From Actinomyces vulturis (GTDB lineage: Bacteria; Actinomycetota; Actinomycetes; Actinomycetales; Actinomycetaceae): DNA of 64,000 nt. Shown one piece after another: positions 27,063-36,709 of the stretch (the stretch's first letter is position 1; each line of letters starts with the position of its first letter). The notes beneath the pieces are model-generated. The model was given only the letters and a program-made list of their open reading frames with translations, made no database searches and was not told the origin of the DNA. The stretch spans positions 62,001-126,000 of the forward strand of contig NZ_LZRK01000003.1 in the NCBI RefSeq assembly GCF_001687305.1. Direction: 5' to 3'. Made by a program: the position numbers and the translations under genes.

Positions 27063-27983
27063 TCAGGCCCTTTCGTGTGAGGTTGTCTCGTGTGAGGTAG
27101 CAAGGAGGATTTCACAGACGGCTTCTAAGGCGTCTTTTGCCTCGCGGCCATAACTGACAATGGTGACCCCCTCACCGCAGGAAACTCCCAGTCCCATGAG
27201 ATCGAAAATATTGCGTGCCGAAGCACCGTTGATTTCAACACAGGCATCGTAACGATGAACAGCGTATGTGATTGCTGCGGCAACACGAGCATGGATACCG
27301 TCCGGATCTGCCACATCAACAATGCGTCGCAGCGGATGTGCTTCAGGGATAGGCAGCTGGGCAGGGGCCTGCAGGGCGTGCAGATGAACTGATACCTTAC
27401 CTTCCCCACCACTAGAAGTGTGCTCTACGTTCATATCACTGCCACTGGGCGTGGTAGCCGATCGTGTCAGATCAACAGTATCGACTGGCACAGAGTTAAC
27501 GGTGGCTCGTGTGACATCGTACAAACAAGAAAGCTCATGGTCGTCACTGACAGACATGCTTACTGGATTACTCCCGGCCACAAACTGGGAAGCTTGCGCT
27601 CCTGCCTGGGCGCAGGTACGCATATCATCGCCACGTTGAGCTGAGCATGCTGCTGCCATGGTGCCGCGCACAAGAGGAAGGTCCACGGCACCCACGCGAG
27701 GGTCATCAAGCATGTCGACGACGAATTCAGCACTCATCACTGCACTTCCCAAATCAGGACAGATCAGAACTTCGTGTCCTTGGTCGAGAAGTTCATCGAC
27801 AACGCGCGTCAATTCATCCGCATCAGTCCCCAAACGCCCATCAACAGTTCCGCCCACGGCATACAGGGCAACAGTGGGAGCCATTCCTCGGGCAAGTTCA
27901 ACAACTCCCTCCGCAAGCATCCGGGAGTGAGAAAACACCACCAGAGCAGTCAACGGGGTGCCCCGATGAACCGGTGAGGTCAC
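27063..27983 (-). CDS. dhaM: DhaM-like phosphotransferase: EIIA(man)-type domain fused to HPr
   Basis: 306 residues. Residues 10-140 are an EIIA-mannose fold with the phospho-acceptor His in VVFSHSRMLAEGVVEL and conserved LICPDLGSAVMSAEFV. A 75-residue Ser/Thr/Asp-rich linker follows. Residues 215-300 are HPr-like: DGIHARVAAAITYAV holds the active-site His, with Val where HPr usually has Pro. DhaM passes phosphate from the PTS to dihydroxyacetone kinase. GTG 27983 overlaps the dhaL stop (GTGA). dhaK is not adjacent. Confidence 0.88.
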   Translation of the reverse strand: MTSPVHRGTPLTALVVFSHSRMLAEGVVELARGMAPTVALYAVGGTVDGRLGTDADELTRVVDELLDQGHEVLICPDLGSAVMSAEFVVDMLDDPRVGAVDLPLVRGTMAAACSAQRGDDMRTCAQAGAQASQFVAGSNPVSMSVSDDHELSCLYDVTRATVNSVPVDTVDLTRSATTPSGSDMNVEHTSSGGEGKVSVHLHALQAPAQLPIPEAHPLRRIVDVADPDGIHARVAAAITYAVHRYDACVEINGASARNIFDLMGLGVSCGEGVTIVSYGREAKDALEAVCEILLATSHETTSHERA

Positions 27984-28717
27984 GAGAGATCGCCTAGGTC
28001 AGGAAGAGAAGATAATGCTTCATGAGTCAATGCGGCGCAGGGAGCCTCATGGTCCTGGGCTGCGTGCATCGCGGCTGCGGCTTGAGCGGCACACAAAAGC
28101 ATCAGAGCACTGGACTGTGCTCCGGGGTCACGGTGGTCACGGGAATCCTCACCAAGGAAAGATGCACGCCCACGCTTAGCCACCATGGCTTCAGTATCTT
28201 TGGCACCCGAGCGAGCAGCCTGTGCTGCTGCGGCGAGAACCTGGCCGGGGCAGCCTCCTTCGTCGGCTGCGCGATGTGCTGCCTGTGCAGCAGGCACCCA
28301 CACATCCACCATGGTTTTGTCTCCCACTACGGCCCGGCCACGGGCGCTAATACCTTGCGCTGCGGCGTCAAGAATACGGGCAATACCGTGAGAATCGATA
28401 ACGTCATTTTGCGCTTCTGCCTCACGGGCTGCGCGAAGCAATCCGGTGCCCAGAAGCGGCCCTGCTGCACCACCCACGTGACGCATGAGGGCAGCAGCGG
28501 TAATTCTTAGAACATCGGCAACGGTATGAGGAGCATCGTCAGTTTCAGCGACTGCATCAAGCTGGGCAACTGCTGCAGCGAATCCGCGATCAAGATTTTC
28601 CCCATGATCACCGTCGCCAATAGCGCGGTCAAGATCAATCAATTCGTTACGCTGCTGGGTCATCGCTTGCGCGCTGCGGCGTACCCAGTCTTGCGCCCAG
28701 GTGGAATCGAGCTCCAT
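27980..28717 (-). CDS. dhaL: Dihydroxyacetone kinase subunit DhaL
   Basis: ADP-binding subunit that phosphorylates DhaK-bound dihydroxyacetone. 245 residues from ATG 28717, chosen for AAAGGCTGA upstream and family length. The nucleotide/Mg site is IDLDRAIGDGDHGENLDRGF, with the Asp cluster intact; GTGLLRAAREA, MVDVWVPAAQAAH and AMVAKRGRASFLGEDS complete the eight-helix barrel. The usual dhaK gene is missing on both sides: the upstream neighbour is a divergent lipoprotein gene. Confidence 0.9.
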   Translation of the reverse strand: MELDSTWAQDWVRRSAQAMTQQRNELIDLDRAIGDGDHGENLDRGFAAAVAQLDAVAETDDAPHTVADVLRITAAALMRHVGGAAGPLLGTGLLRAAREAEAQNDVIDSHGIARILDAAAQGISARGRAVVGDKTMVDVWVPAAQAAHRAADEGGCPGQVLAAAAQAARSGAKDTEAMVAKRGRASFLGEDSRDHRDPGAQSSALMLLCAAQAAAAMHAAQDHEAPCAALTHEALSSLPDLGDLS

Positions 28718-28953
28718 GGAGTCAGCCTTTCGCCAATGATGAGTGCTGTCAAATATGCATTCCTTAGCCCATTTTCCCATGAATTCGACGTTGAATGTAC
28801 AAAACTCGTCGAAGGAAAACCATCGATTGCTCTACGCACGATGCCTGTTCAGCGCGAAAAATGAACTCACATTTTATGATAGTGGGCGTGTTGTGCACAT
28901 AACAGTGCATCACTTCCCGCAATCTCCCCTGTTTCACGCATCTAAGGCCCCTC

Positions 28954-30183
28954 ATGTTGTCTTTGCGAACCACCTCCCCCCATCGCAGTTCTCGTCTCCT
29001 GGCTACGGGCGTTTGTATGGCTGGACTCATCAGTGTGGCGGCCTGTGGACCACACAGCGAACCTGATGAATGGACCTCTACTCCAGGGACTGATAGCGCC
29101 ATTGTGACACCTGCCCCGGGTCCCACTGAGAATTCGCTCGATCTGACACGGATAACTGAAAATACAGCGATTGACTTCTTTACTGCGCTCTCACGTAACG
29201 ATGAGGCAGTTCTCTGGTCTGTGTCATCGCAGGATGTACGTGTAGCGCTGAATCAGCGTGTTAACACTGACGATGATTCGTACCAGAATATATCTGACTC
29301 TGAACACTCCACACTCCGCGACGCTTTTATCGCTCTTCCCCTGTCATCACTGAGTATGTCATGTCATATAGGGCAGGCTCCGGCCACAATGCCTCAGGCC
29401 AGTGTCACGTCATCAATGGCGGGATGTGACCTTCTCATCCCAGCAGATAACAGCAACAGCGCTTTTTCTTCTGACGCCCAAGATGACGCGGATCAACCTG
29501 ACAAGTCATCTGACGAAAATAAGTCTGATATCAGTGATGAAGAATCCTCATCCGACTCATTAGGAGCAGACAGGTCTGACAATGCATCAGGCAAGCGCAT
29601 TGTTGGTGGACTCGTTGTTACGATAACTAACGGACATGGTCAGGTTAGCGCTGCAACTTTGGCTTCTATGAACGAGTCGAGCGACGAAATTGGTATCAGT
29701 GTCCTGGGAACAGGTCCCGTCGTTCGCTCTGTCTTTGCCTCCTCCTCAGTCAACATTCCCCCCTCATGTGTGCCAGGCAACCAGGTGGCCGCTTTTAATG
29801 CGGGAGTCGCTCATATCGGTGAAGCAACCGTATGGGTTCGTGAACCGAGTACTGTTCTCGACCATGTCTACAACACCGTGACAGTCGTTCCCCTAGAGTG
29901 CCATGACAATGGATCCCCGACATTCCACACAGTCTTAGCGGCCTACGATTCACAAGGCGCATTAGTCTCCAGTATTGATCTGCGCGAGCACGGCGCAGGC
30001 AATGGCGAAGCCATTGTGACATCAATGCTGACCTCTGGCGATCAGGCTACCGTAACGTGGATGAACCAGATTGTTCCGGGTGACGACGCCGATGCCCACC
30101 TTGCGTACTCTGGTCAGGCAACCACAACCATTACCTGGGATGGCACTACGCTCACGATGCATCCGGTGCAGTATTCTCAATAG
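28954..30183 (+). CDS. Predicted lipoprotein, unknown function
   Basis: 409 residues. The N-terminus has basic residues, a hydrophobic stretch (LLATGVCMAGLISVAAC) and a lipobox-like SVAAC with Cys at about residue 31, so it is probably lipid-anchored on the outer face of the membrane. Residues 55-120 (NTAIDFFTALSRNDEAVLWS) resemble a small NTF2-like or mobile helix region; residues 170-210 are an Asp/Ser-rich low-complexity stretch; residues 215-409 look like beta-rich repeats. No family recognised. ATG 28954 has AAGG upstream. It diverges from dhaL. Confidence 0.75.
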   Translation: MLSLRTTSPHRSSRLLATGVCMAGLISVAACGPHSEPDEWTSTPGTDSAIVTPAPGPTENSLDLTRITENTAIDFFTALSRNDEAVLWSVSSQDVRVALNQRVNTDDDSYQNISDSEHSTLRDAFIALPLSSLSMSCHIGQAPATMPQASVTSSMAGCDLLIPADNSNSAFSSDAQDDADQPDKSSDENKSDISDEESSSDSLGADRSDNASGKRIVGGLVVTITNGHGQVSAATLASMNESSDEIGISVLGTGPVVRSVFASSSVNIPPSCVPGNQVAAFNAGVAHIGEATVWVREPSTVLDHVYNTVTVVPLECHDNGSPTFHTVLAAYDSQGALVSSIDLREHGAGNGEAIVTSMLTSGDQATVTWMNQIVPGDDADAHLAYSGQATTTITWDGTTLTMHPVQYSQ

Positions 30184-30314
30184 TCCTCTCCCGAGCTAAC
30201 AGCCACAACAGATCCCTTTGGGGCTTCTCCCCCCTGTGTCGATGCCCTACGCCATCAACTGAAGTAACTGTCACAATGGATTGCCTTGAGTCTCTCCCTG
30301 GGGTGAAAAACCAA

Positions 30315-30353
30315 AGAAAAAGCCATCGTCATATTCAACAGCGACACGATGGC
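30315..30353 (-). terminator. Rho-independent terminator of the ileS-folC transcript
   Basis: GCCATCGT (30322-30329) pairs with ACGATGGC (30346-30353); on the minus strand the stem is followed by TTTTTCTTTGG. It lies 220 bp past the folC stop, beyond the two hairpin repeats, so those repeats would be in the folC 3' UTR. Confidence 0.8.
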
Positions 30354-30401
30354 GAGGGACAAGAATTTCGGGTCAACGTGAAGTCTCAAAGAAGAGATTG
30401 C

Positions 30402-30510
30402 CGGGCAAGGGGCGAACATCAGTTCAACTCCCCCTTGCCCGACAATCAGCGTCAGGTGGAATCTCGCGGCGCAGGGCGAACATCAGTTCAACTCCCCTCT
30501 GCCCGACAAT
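30402..30510. repeat. Two related hairpin repeats after folC
   Basis: Copy 1 (30402-30445) is an 11-bp perfect stem CGGGCAAGGGG/CCCCTTGCCCG around an 18-nt loop. Copy 2 (30469-30510) has the same core GGGCGAACATCAGTTCAACT and the same CCCGACAAT edge, with a changed, weaker stem. The loop is identical between copies while the arms differ. They form most of the 393-bp gap between the lipoprotein gene and folC. Family unknown; REP-like or 3'-UTR elements are possible. Confidence 0.75.
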
Positions 30511-30576
30511 GGACTAACTCCTTGCCACCTTATCTATACTCGTGTCGATCACAGATGAAGGGGCGCAAGAAGATAT

Positions 30577-32412
30577 TTAAGCCTTGCCGAAGAGTTGGCG
30601 CGCCTGTGCAGCAAGAACCACTGACCCCACAACCAGCACACCCGAAGATGGCAAAGGATCGTCATGGTTTTCAGCGGCAGCTGCAGCCTTTTCGATGCCA
30701 TCGAGAAGAGACTCGGCACAGTCCACACGATCAGAACCAAAAACCTCACGAGCCACAGTTGCCAACTCATCAACATCCATTGCACGAGGTGAGTCAATAG
30801 GGACACACACCACTGACTGGCACATTGGTTCAAGTCCAGCGAAGATACCTTCCACATCCTTATCTGCCATGGCACCTACCACGGCGACCAGATGACTGAA
30901 ATGGAAAACTTCTTCCATGCCCGCACGAAGAGCCTCAATGCCATGAGGATTATGAGCAGCGTCCACAACAACTGTCGGTGAGGAGCGAAGGACTTCCATC
31001 CGACCAGGACTGGTAACGCTGGAGAAACCATTCTCAACGACCTGACCCGGGATAGGACGTCCCGCAAACAAAGCTTCGCAAGCCGCGAGCGCCAGAAGCG
31101 CATTATGAGCTTGATGTTCGCCATGAAGAGGAAGGAATATATCCTCATATACCGCAGCGGCAGTCTTGAGGGTGACAAGTTGCCCGCCTACCGCCAACTG
31201 GCGATCAAGCACCTGGAGTTCACCCTCTGGACGGGTAACAGAAGCGGAACTAAACCATTCATCATCGCTGGTACGTTCGGCGTCAGTAGCAACTTCGGCA
31301 CGTAGTAGTGCTCCCGTTTCTTCGACAGCTGCCAGGATAGGAGCCCACGCTTCGGGGCGTTGTGATGAGACCACCACGCTAGAGGCCGGTTTGATAATTC
31401 CTGCCTTTTCGGTAGCGATCTCTTCGATGGTTTCACCCAACCACATGGAGTGGTCCAAACCGATCGGTGTTATGACTTCCACGTCCCCAGGGACCACATT
31501 GGTGGCGTCCCACCGGCCTCCCATTCCCACCTCGATGATGGCCACATCAACGGGGTAGTCAGCAAAAGTAGCAAGAGCCATACAAGTGAGGATTTCAAAG
31601 AAACTCATCCGCACTCCCCCATTGGCCAATGACTGTTCGTCAACCATGGCGATATAGGGAGCTACATCCTCCCAAGCAGCAATGAAAGCTTCTTCACTGA
31701 TGGGTTCTCCGTCCAGCGCGATACGCTCACGAATGGTGGACAGGTGAGGGGAGGTGAATCGTCCAGTACGCATTCCGGTGGCGCGCAAGAGCGATTCAAC
31801 CATACGTGTAGTGGATGTTTTACCGTTCGTTCCGGTTACGTGGACAACCCTGTAGGTCTGCTCGGGATGAGCCACGAGGTCCAAGAATGCTTCGATACGC
31901 TCAAGTGAGGGCTGCACCTTATGTTCAGGCGCGCGAGAGAGGATTTCCTGTTCAATAGCACGCATGCGGGCGCGGGTATCCACCTCTCGTGCTGCCTGAC
32001 GCAGCAGGGCCTCATGGCTCTGAGCTGCAGATGAGTCATCCTCATCGTCATCGTTATCCCAGTCCTGCCAGTCATCAGTATCGATGTCAGAAAGTAGGGC
32101 ATCAAGTGCTTCCATGCGCTGCTGTTCATCGTCACCGAGGAGTTGGCCGGCGATGAGTGCGCGAAGTGCTTCACGATCCTCATCGTCAGCCTGTTTGGCG
32201 CGTTCTTGAGCATTCATTCCTGCTTCACGGACTTCAGCAAGGCTGAGGTCGTCAGAATCTGCTGCTTCGAGATAAGGAAGCAGGGATTCATCAACACCGA
32301 AAACAGCATCAACGACTTCCTCCTCCGAGGCACCTTCGGGAATACCGAAGGCTGCACCAGAGTGCTGCTTAGGGGGCTCAGGGTGCGAGTGAGCGGTGTG
32401 CTCAGTCGTCAT
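30577..32412 (-). CDS. folC: Folylpolyglutamate synthase / dihydrofolate synthase with acidic N-terminal extension
   Basis: 611 residues; FolC proteins are usually 420-480. The catalytic part starts near residue 150 (MRAIEQEILSRAPEHKVQPS) and includes the P-loop VVHVTGTNGKTSTTRMVESLL, GRFTSPHLSTIRERI, IEVGMGGRWDATNV and VVDAAHNPHGIEAL. It adds glutamate to folates in the cytoplasm. Residues 1-150 are acidic (DSDDLSLAE, DTDDWQDWDNDDDEDD) and unlike the FolC fold. The ATG at 32412 shares one base with the ileS stop and has GGAGAAG upstream, so the extension is genuinely translated. Confidence 0.93.
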   Translation of the reverse strand: MTTEHTAHSHPEPPKQHSGAAFGIPEGASEEEVVDAVFGVDESLLPYLEAADSDDLSLAEVREAGMNAQERAKQADDEDREALRALIAGQLLGDDEQQRMEALDALLSDIDTDDWQDWDNDDDEDDSSAAQSHEALLRQAAREVDTRARMRAIEQEILSRAPEHKVQPSLERIEAFLDLVAHPEQTYRVVHVTGTNGKTSTTRMVESLLRATGMRTGRFTSPHLSTIRERIALDGEPISEEAFIAAWEDVAPYIAMVDEQSLANGGVRMSFFEILTCMALATFADYPVDVAIIEVGMGGRWDATNVVPGDVEVITPIGLDHSMWLGETIEEIATEKAGIIKPASSVVVSSQRPEAWAPILAAVEETGALLRAEVATDAERTSDDEWFSSASVTRPEGELQVLDRQLAVGGQLVTLKTAAAVYEDIFLPLHGEHQAHNALLALAACEALFAGRPIPGQVVENGFSSVTSPGRMEVLRSSPTVVVDAAHNPHGIEALRAGMEEVFHFSHLVAVVGAMADKDVEGIFAGLEPMCQSVVCVPIDSPRAMDVDELATVAREVFGSDRVDCAESLLDGIEKAAAAAENHDDPLPSSGVLVVGSVVLAAQARQLFGKA

Positions 32413-35400
32413 TAGATCTTCTCCACTGTTGCTTCGGGAGCCTTCACGTCTCCTGCGTCGACGGTGATGGCGTTAGAGCCTGTGTCCGTGCGAATCATAT
32501 CGATATGACGCTCGGTCCATTCCACCTTGTCAGCCGGAACGGTGACGGTGGCGTGGATACGATCGGAGACGTGGAGGTCTGCGGCCTTACGCTCATCTTG
32601 AATGACTCGGATGATGTCACGTGCCCAGCCTTCGGCTTCGAGTTCTTCATCCAGTGCGGTATCGAGAACCACAAAGGCGCCAGAGGGGAGCATGGCTGCT
32701 GCCAGATCATCAGAGTCCACCTCGATGCGAGAGGTGACGGACACGGCGTCTCCACTGAGGACGACAGGTTGACCATCGCGTTCCACACCGGGGAAGGTCA
32801 CGGAACCATCCTCGCCCACTTCCCACTGACCGGACTTGGCAGCGGCGAAAAGTTTGCTGGTCAACTGACGTACTGCGGGTTCGAAGGCACGGGGGTTGAG
32901 CATTACTTCGCGCCGTTCGCAGTAGCCTGCCTCAGTGGCGTCCATAATGCGAACGTCCTTGACGTTGACTTCATCGGCCACGAGGTCAGCGAAGGGTTTG
33001 AGGCCTTCCGCATCGGTGGTGGCGATAGTCAGGGTACGCAACGGCTGGCGGACGCGGAGTTTCTGAGCCTTACGCAGGCTCAGGGCACTGGAGACGGCGT
33101 CACGGGCCTGGTCCATAGCAGCAACGAGTTCATCGTCAGCCATAAGATCAGACAGGACGGGCCAATCGGTCAGGTGCACGGAGCGCTCACCGGTCAAGCC
33201 TCGCCAGATTTCCTCGGTGGTCAGTGGCGCGAGAGGTGCCATGACTTCCATCAGGGTCTTCAGGACAGTGGCCAGGGTATCGAAGGCAAGGGTCTGGCCG
33301 TCAACGAAGCGGGAGCGGGAGGTTCGCAGATACCAGTTGGTGAGCACATCGAGGAAGTCACGGATGGTGGCGCACGCACCAGTGACGTCGTAGTCCTCCA
33401 TCTGCTGGCCAACGGTGTTGGCTAGGTCGCGGGTACGAGCCAGAATATAGCGGTCCATCACATCGAGTTCACCGTTAGCACCGAAAAGTGCGTCGTTGGT
33501 GACGTCGATTCCCTTGCTGACATATCCGGCTCCATCGTTGGCGGTTCCGGCGTAGAGGGAGAAGAAGTACCAGGTGTTCCACACGGGCAGGAGGACCTGA
33601 CGCACGGTGTCACGGATAGCCTGGTCGGTTACCACAAGGTTGCCACCGCGCATGACGGGGGCAGACAGGAGGAACCAGCGCATTGCGTCAGCACCGTCGC
33701 GGTCGAGCACGGTATTGACATCAGGATAGTTGCGCAGAGACTTACTCATTTTCTGGCCATCGTCACCGAGCAGAATGCCGTGGGAGACACAGGTGGTGAA
33801 GGCCGGGCGGTCAAAAAGCGCAGTAGCTAGAACGTGAAGGGTGTAGAACCAGCCACGGGTCTGTCCAATGTATTCGACGATGAAGTCACCCGGGTAGTGG
33901 TTTTCGAACCAGTCACGATTTTCGAAGGGATAGTGCACCTGGGCGAAGGGCATGGAGCCGGATTCGAACCAGCAGTCGAGCACATCGGGAATGCGACGCA
34001 TCATGGACTGGCCGGTGGGGTCATCGGGGTTGGGACGAACCAACGTATCGATGAAGGGACGATGGAGGTCCTTGATCTCAACGCCAAAGTCGGCTTCGAG
34101 TTCTGCGAAGGATCCGTAGACGTCCACGCGGGGGTATTCAGGGTTGTCACTGACCCACACGGGGATGGGTGCACCCCAGAAGCGGTTGCGGGAGATGGAC
34201 CAGTCACGGGCACCAGCGAGCCAGTTACCGAAAATGCCGTCCTTGATGTGGGAAGGAACCCAGGTGATTTCCTGGTTGAGTTCCACCATACGCTCACGGA
34301 TGGCAGTGACCTTGACGAACCAGGAGCTCACTGCCTTGTAGATCAGGGGCTTGCGGCAGCGCCAACAGTGGGGGTAGGAGTGCACGTAACTCTTGCGCTG
34401 AACGAGCACGGCGCGCTCAGCAGCATCAACGCGTGCAAGAGGGCCGGAGCCATCACGTAGGTCGGTGATGATGGGCTTGTTCGATTCGAAGACCTGCATG
34501 CCTTCATAATCGTGAACTTCGCTGGTAAAGCAGCCACCATCATCAACAGGAACCACGGGGTTGATGCCTGCTTCTTGGCAGACGAACATATCGTCTTCAC
34601 CGAAGGCGGGGGCGATGTGGACCAGGCCGGTACCGTCGTCAACGGTGACGTAGTCGCCACCAATGATGGACCAGCCATTGGGACCGGGAGCTCCGCCTTC
34701 TGCCACGCCTTCGGGGGTGTTGAAGTAGTCGAAGATAGGGTGGTAGTGCTTGCCCACGAGTTCGGAGCCTTTGAGGGTGGCAACGACGGTGGGTTCTTCT
34801 CCGAGTTCTTTGGCGTAAGCCTCAAGGCGCGCCTGACCGAGGACTACGTTCTGACCTGCCAGAGGGCTATCAAGATCATCAGCGACGTGGACAACCACGT
34901 AATCAATGTCAGGGCCTGCGGCCACAGCGAGGTTAGAGGGCAGGGTCCAGGGAGTGGTAGTCCAGATGAGGACGAGTTCGGGAGTGGACGGAGTGGGCAC
35001 GGATGCTGCTTCGTACTCCGCGGCGTCGAGGAGAGAACTAGTCAAGCGCATACCGACGGTGACGGTCTCATCCTGCTTGTCCTGATAGACGTCGTCATCC
35101 ATCTTGAGTTCGTGGTTAGACAACGGGGTGCGGTCATTCCAGCAGTAAGGAAGGACACGGTAACCCTGGTAGGCCAAGCCCTTGTCATACAGACTCTTGA
35201 AGGCCCAAATCACACTCTCCATGTAGGAGGGGTCGAGGGTCTTGTAGTCATTGTCGAAGTCCACCCAACGTGCCTGGCGAGTGACGTAATCTTCCCAGAC
35301 GTCGGTGTACTTCAGGACGCTGTCACGGCATTCCTGGTTGAATTTGGCAATACCGATGCCGCCAGGAGCAGTCACTTCAGAGATGTCATCAATGTGGAGG

Positions 35401-35759
35401 AGACGCTGTGCTTCGAGTTCTGCGGGGAGGCCATGAGTATCCCAACCGAAGCGGCGTTCAACACGGCGACCACGCTGGGTCTGAAAGCGGCCTACTGCGT
35501 CCTTAACGTAACCGGTCAGAAGGTGGCCATAGTGAGGCAGACCATTAGCAAATGGCGGGCCGTCATAGAAGACAAATTCGTTGTCCCCGTTGCGTCCAGC
35601 ATCGCGGTTGTCAATGGATGCCTGGAATGTGCCGTCTTCCTGCCAGTAAGCGAGGACATCTTTTTCAATGTCAGGGAATGAGGGGTTGGCCGTCACTGGC
35701 TGGCCGTCACGATGCAGGGGGTAAAACGCCTGGCCGTTATGAGCGGGTGTGGTTGCCAA
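32412..35759 (-). CDS. ileS: Isoleucyl-tRNA synthetase
   Basis: About 1115 residues, the long cytoplasmic type common in actinobacteria and eukaryotes. HIGH motif is [20 protein letters not shown] and KMSKS is [13 protein letters not shown]; the editing domain ([20 protein letters not shown]) and a long anticodon-binding C-terminus are present. Start choice: TTG 35759 ([15 protein letters not shown]) has GGAAGGTG eight bases upstream; GTG 35768 and TTG 35783 are in frame. The TTG at 35783 overlaps the stop of a short upstream ORF. A T-box leader precedes it. Confidence 0.94.
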   Translation of the reverse strand: MATTPAHNGQAFYPLHRDGQPVTANPSFPDIEKDVLAYWQEDGTFQASIDNRDAGRNGDNEFVFYDGPPFANGLPHYGHLLTGYVKDAVGRFQTQRGRRVERRFGWDTHGLPAELEAQRLLHIDDISEVTAPGGIGIAKFNQECRDSVLKYTDVWEDYVTRQARWVDFDNDYKTLDPSYMESVIWAFKSLYDKGLAYQGYRVLPYCWNDRTPLSNHELKMDDDVYQDKQDETVTVGMRLTSSLLDAAEYEAASVPTPSTPELVLIWTTTPWTLPSNLAVAAGPDIDYVVVHVADDLDSPLAGQNVVLGQARLEAYAKELGEEPTVVATLKGSELVGKHYHPIFDYFNTPEGVAEGGAPGPNGWSIIGGDYVTVDDGTGLVHIAPAFGEDDMFVCQEAGINPVVPVDDGGCFTSEVHDYEGMQVFESNKPIITDLRDGSGPLARVDAAERAVLVQRKSYVHSYPHCWRCRKPLIYKAVSSWFVKVTAIRERMVELNQEITWVPSHIKDGIFGNWLAGARDWSISRNRFWGAPIPVWVSDNPEYPRVDVYGSFAELEADFGVEIKDLHRPFIDTLVRPNPDDPTGQSMMRRIPDVLDCWFESGSMPFAQVHYPFENRDWFENHYPGDFIVEYIGQTRGWFYTLHVLATALFDRPAFTTCVSHGILLGDDGQKMSKSLRNYPDVNTVLDRDGADAMRWFLLSAPVMRGGNLVVTDQAIRDTVRQVLLPVWNTWYFFSLYAGTANDGAGYVSKGIDVTNDALFGANGELDVMDRYILARTRDLANTVGQQMEDYDVTGACATIRDFLDVLTNWYLRTSRSRFVDGQTLAFDTLATVLKTLMEVMAPLAPLTTEEIWRGLTGERSVHLTDWPVLSDLMADDELVAAMDQARDAVSSALSLRKAQKLRVRQPLRTLTIATTDAEGLKPFADLVADEVNVKDVRIMDATEAGYCERREVMLNPRAFEPAVRQLTSKLFAAAKSGQWEVGEDGSVTFPGVERDGQPVVLSGDAVSVTSRIEVDSDDLAAAMLPSGAFVVLDTALDEELEAEGWARDIIRVIQDERKAADLHVSDRIHATVTVPADKVEWTERHIDMIRTDTGSNAITVDAGDVKAPEATVEKI

Positions 35760-35779
35760 GAGGGGCACCTTCCGTGAGA

Positions 35780-35839
35780 TCAATAATTGACAACTATCTT
35801 CACGAGGACGACGCCGTTCACACCGCTCCTTCTCATCAT
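35780..35839 (-). CDS. Candidate micro-ORF between the T-box and ileS
   Basis: A 19-residue frame, [19 protein letters not shown], with six Val, one Leu and one Ile. AAGGAG (35826-35831) lies inside it, four bases before an in-frame GTG at 35821, so translation could start at that GTG instead and give 13 residues. Its TGA overlaps the most upstream in-frame TTG of ileS (TTGA). Either it is translated and coupled to ileS or the frame is fortuitous; the sequence alone cannot decide. Confidence 0.4.
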   Translation of the reverse strand: MMRRSGVNGVVLVKIVVNY

Positions 35840-36095
35840 CTCGTTCCAGCGATACTGGGTGAGTGTGAGAGGAGGGGTGCGGCGGGCCGCGGTACCACCT
35901 CGCTTGCCCACACGTGAATAACGCGGGGCCGCTCGATTGTCAGCGATAACGGGCTGATCCCGTCGGGTTCTACTGAGAATTTTGCTCTGCTTCTCCCCTG
36001 CTCTAGCGAGCATGGGATAGAGATGAGAATGATTCTGTTCTTCCCGAAGGCTCACCGGTGATAGCCGGGTCAATGCCTATAGTGCTTGGAGTATA
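35800..36095 (-). promoter_or_regulatory. ileS T-box riboswitch (actinobacterial translational type) with promoter
   Basis: The T-box core TGGTACCGCG is at 35897-35888 on the minus strand. Stem I is of the short actinobacterial form, GACCCGGCTATCACCGGTG, with the Ile specifier ATC at 36062-36060. TATACT (36095-36090) is a -10 candidate just upstream. CTCCTCTCA (35874-35866) can pair, with one bulged base, with TGAGAAGGAG (35835-35826), sequestering that Shine-Dalgarno. There is no U-tract terminator, so control is probably at translation: uncharged tRNA-Ile would free the ribosome site. Confidence 0.87.
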
Positions 36096-36330
36096 TGGGG
36101 GCTATGTGCCGTTGGGCTAGTTCGCAGGGGTGTGACTTCTCTCAGCGAACAGTCCGACGCGAAGTCCTGGCAGTGACGGCGCGGCGAAGTGTTTTGCTCT
36201 GGCGAATTCGATCACCTCACGGTGTGAACTCACAACATCACGGTCTGAACTGACCTGATGTATATAGCAGGGGCAGGATGAGGAAACGACAGCCGTAGGA
36301 GCGTATCAGCGTCCCCAGTTCACACGGAGG

Positions 36331-36672
36331 TCAGTCAGCCTGAGAGTCTGACTGGGCTTCAGACTTGATGTGGTTGTGGTGACGGATGACTTCTTCGACG
36401 ATAAAAGCAAAGAACTTCTCAGCGAAGACAGGGTCCAGTCCAGAGTCTTCTGCCAGTGCGCGTAGACGCTCGATCTGGGCCGCTTCACGTTGAGGGTCTG
36501 ACGCGGGGAGGTCAAGTTCTGCTTTAAGTACGCCTACCTGTTGGGTGCAGCGGAAACGCTCAGCAAGCATGTGAACCAATGCAGCATCGAGATTGTCGAT
36601 GGTTGCTCGATAGTGAGCGAGTTGTGGTGGGACACCAGGGGGCTGGGGTAGGCGCGCGTCAGAATGTGTCAT
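36331..36672 (-). CDS. Chorismate mutase, AroQ type II fold
   Basis: 113 residues. An AroQ helix pattern: YRATIDNLDAALVHMLAERF (active-site Arg and Asp of helix 1), RCTQQVGVLKAELDLP (Lys), then DPQREAAQIERLRALAEDSGLD and FFAFIVEEVIRHH. It converts chorismate to prephenate for Phe/Tyr synthesis. It is monofunctional here, with no fused prephenate domain. It lies alone between clpX and the ileS leader; some actinobacterial mutases are secreted, but this one has no signal peptide. Confidence 0.9.
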   Translation of the reverse strand: MTHSDARLPQPPGVPPQLAHYRATIDNLDAALVHMLAERFRCTQQVGVLKAELDLPASDPQREAAQIERLRALAEDSGLDPVFAEKFFAFIVEEVIRHHNHIKSEAQSDSQAD

Positions 36673-36709
36673 GACACTAGCCTACTGTGACATTAGTGCG
36701 CGCGAGAAC

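Noticed and set aside
34512-35681. 389-codon plus-strand frame across ileS, and others near 32505 and 33834
   Set aside because: Mirror frames of a GC-biased synthetase gene; no ribosome sites and no family features.
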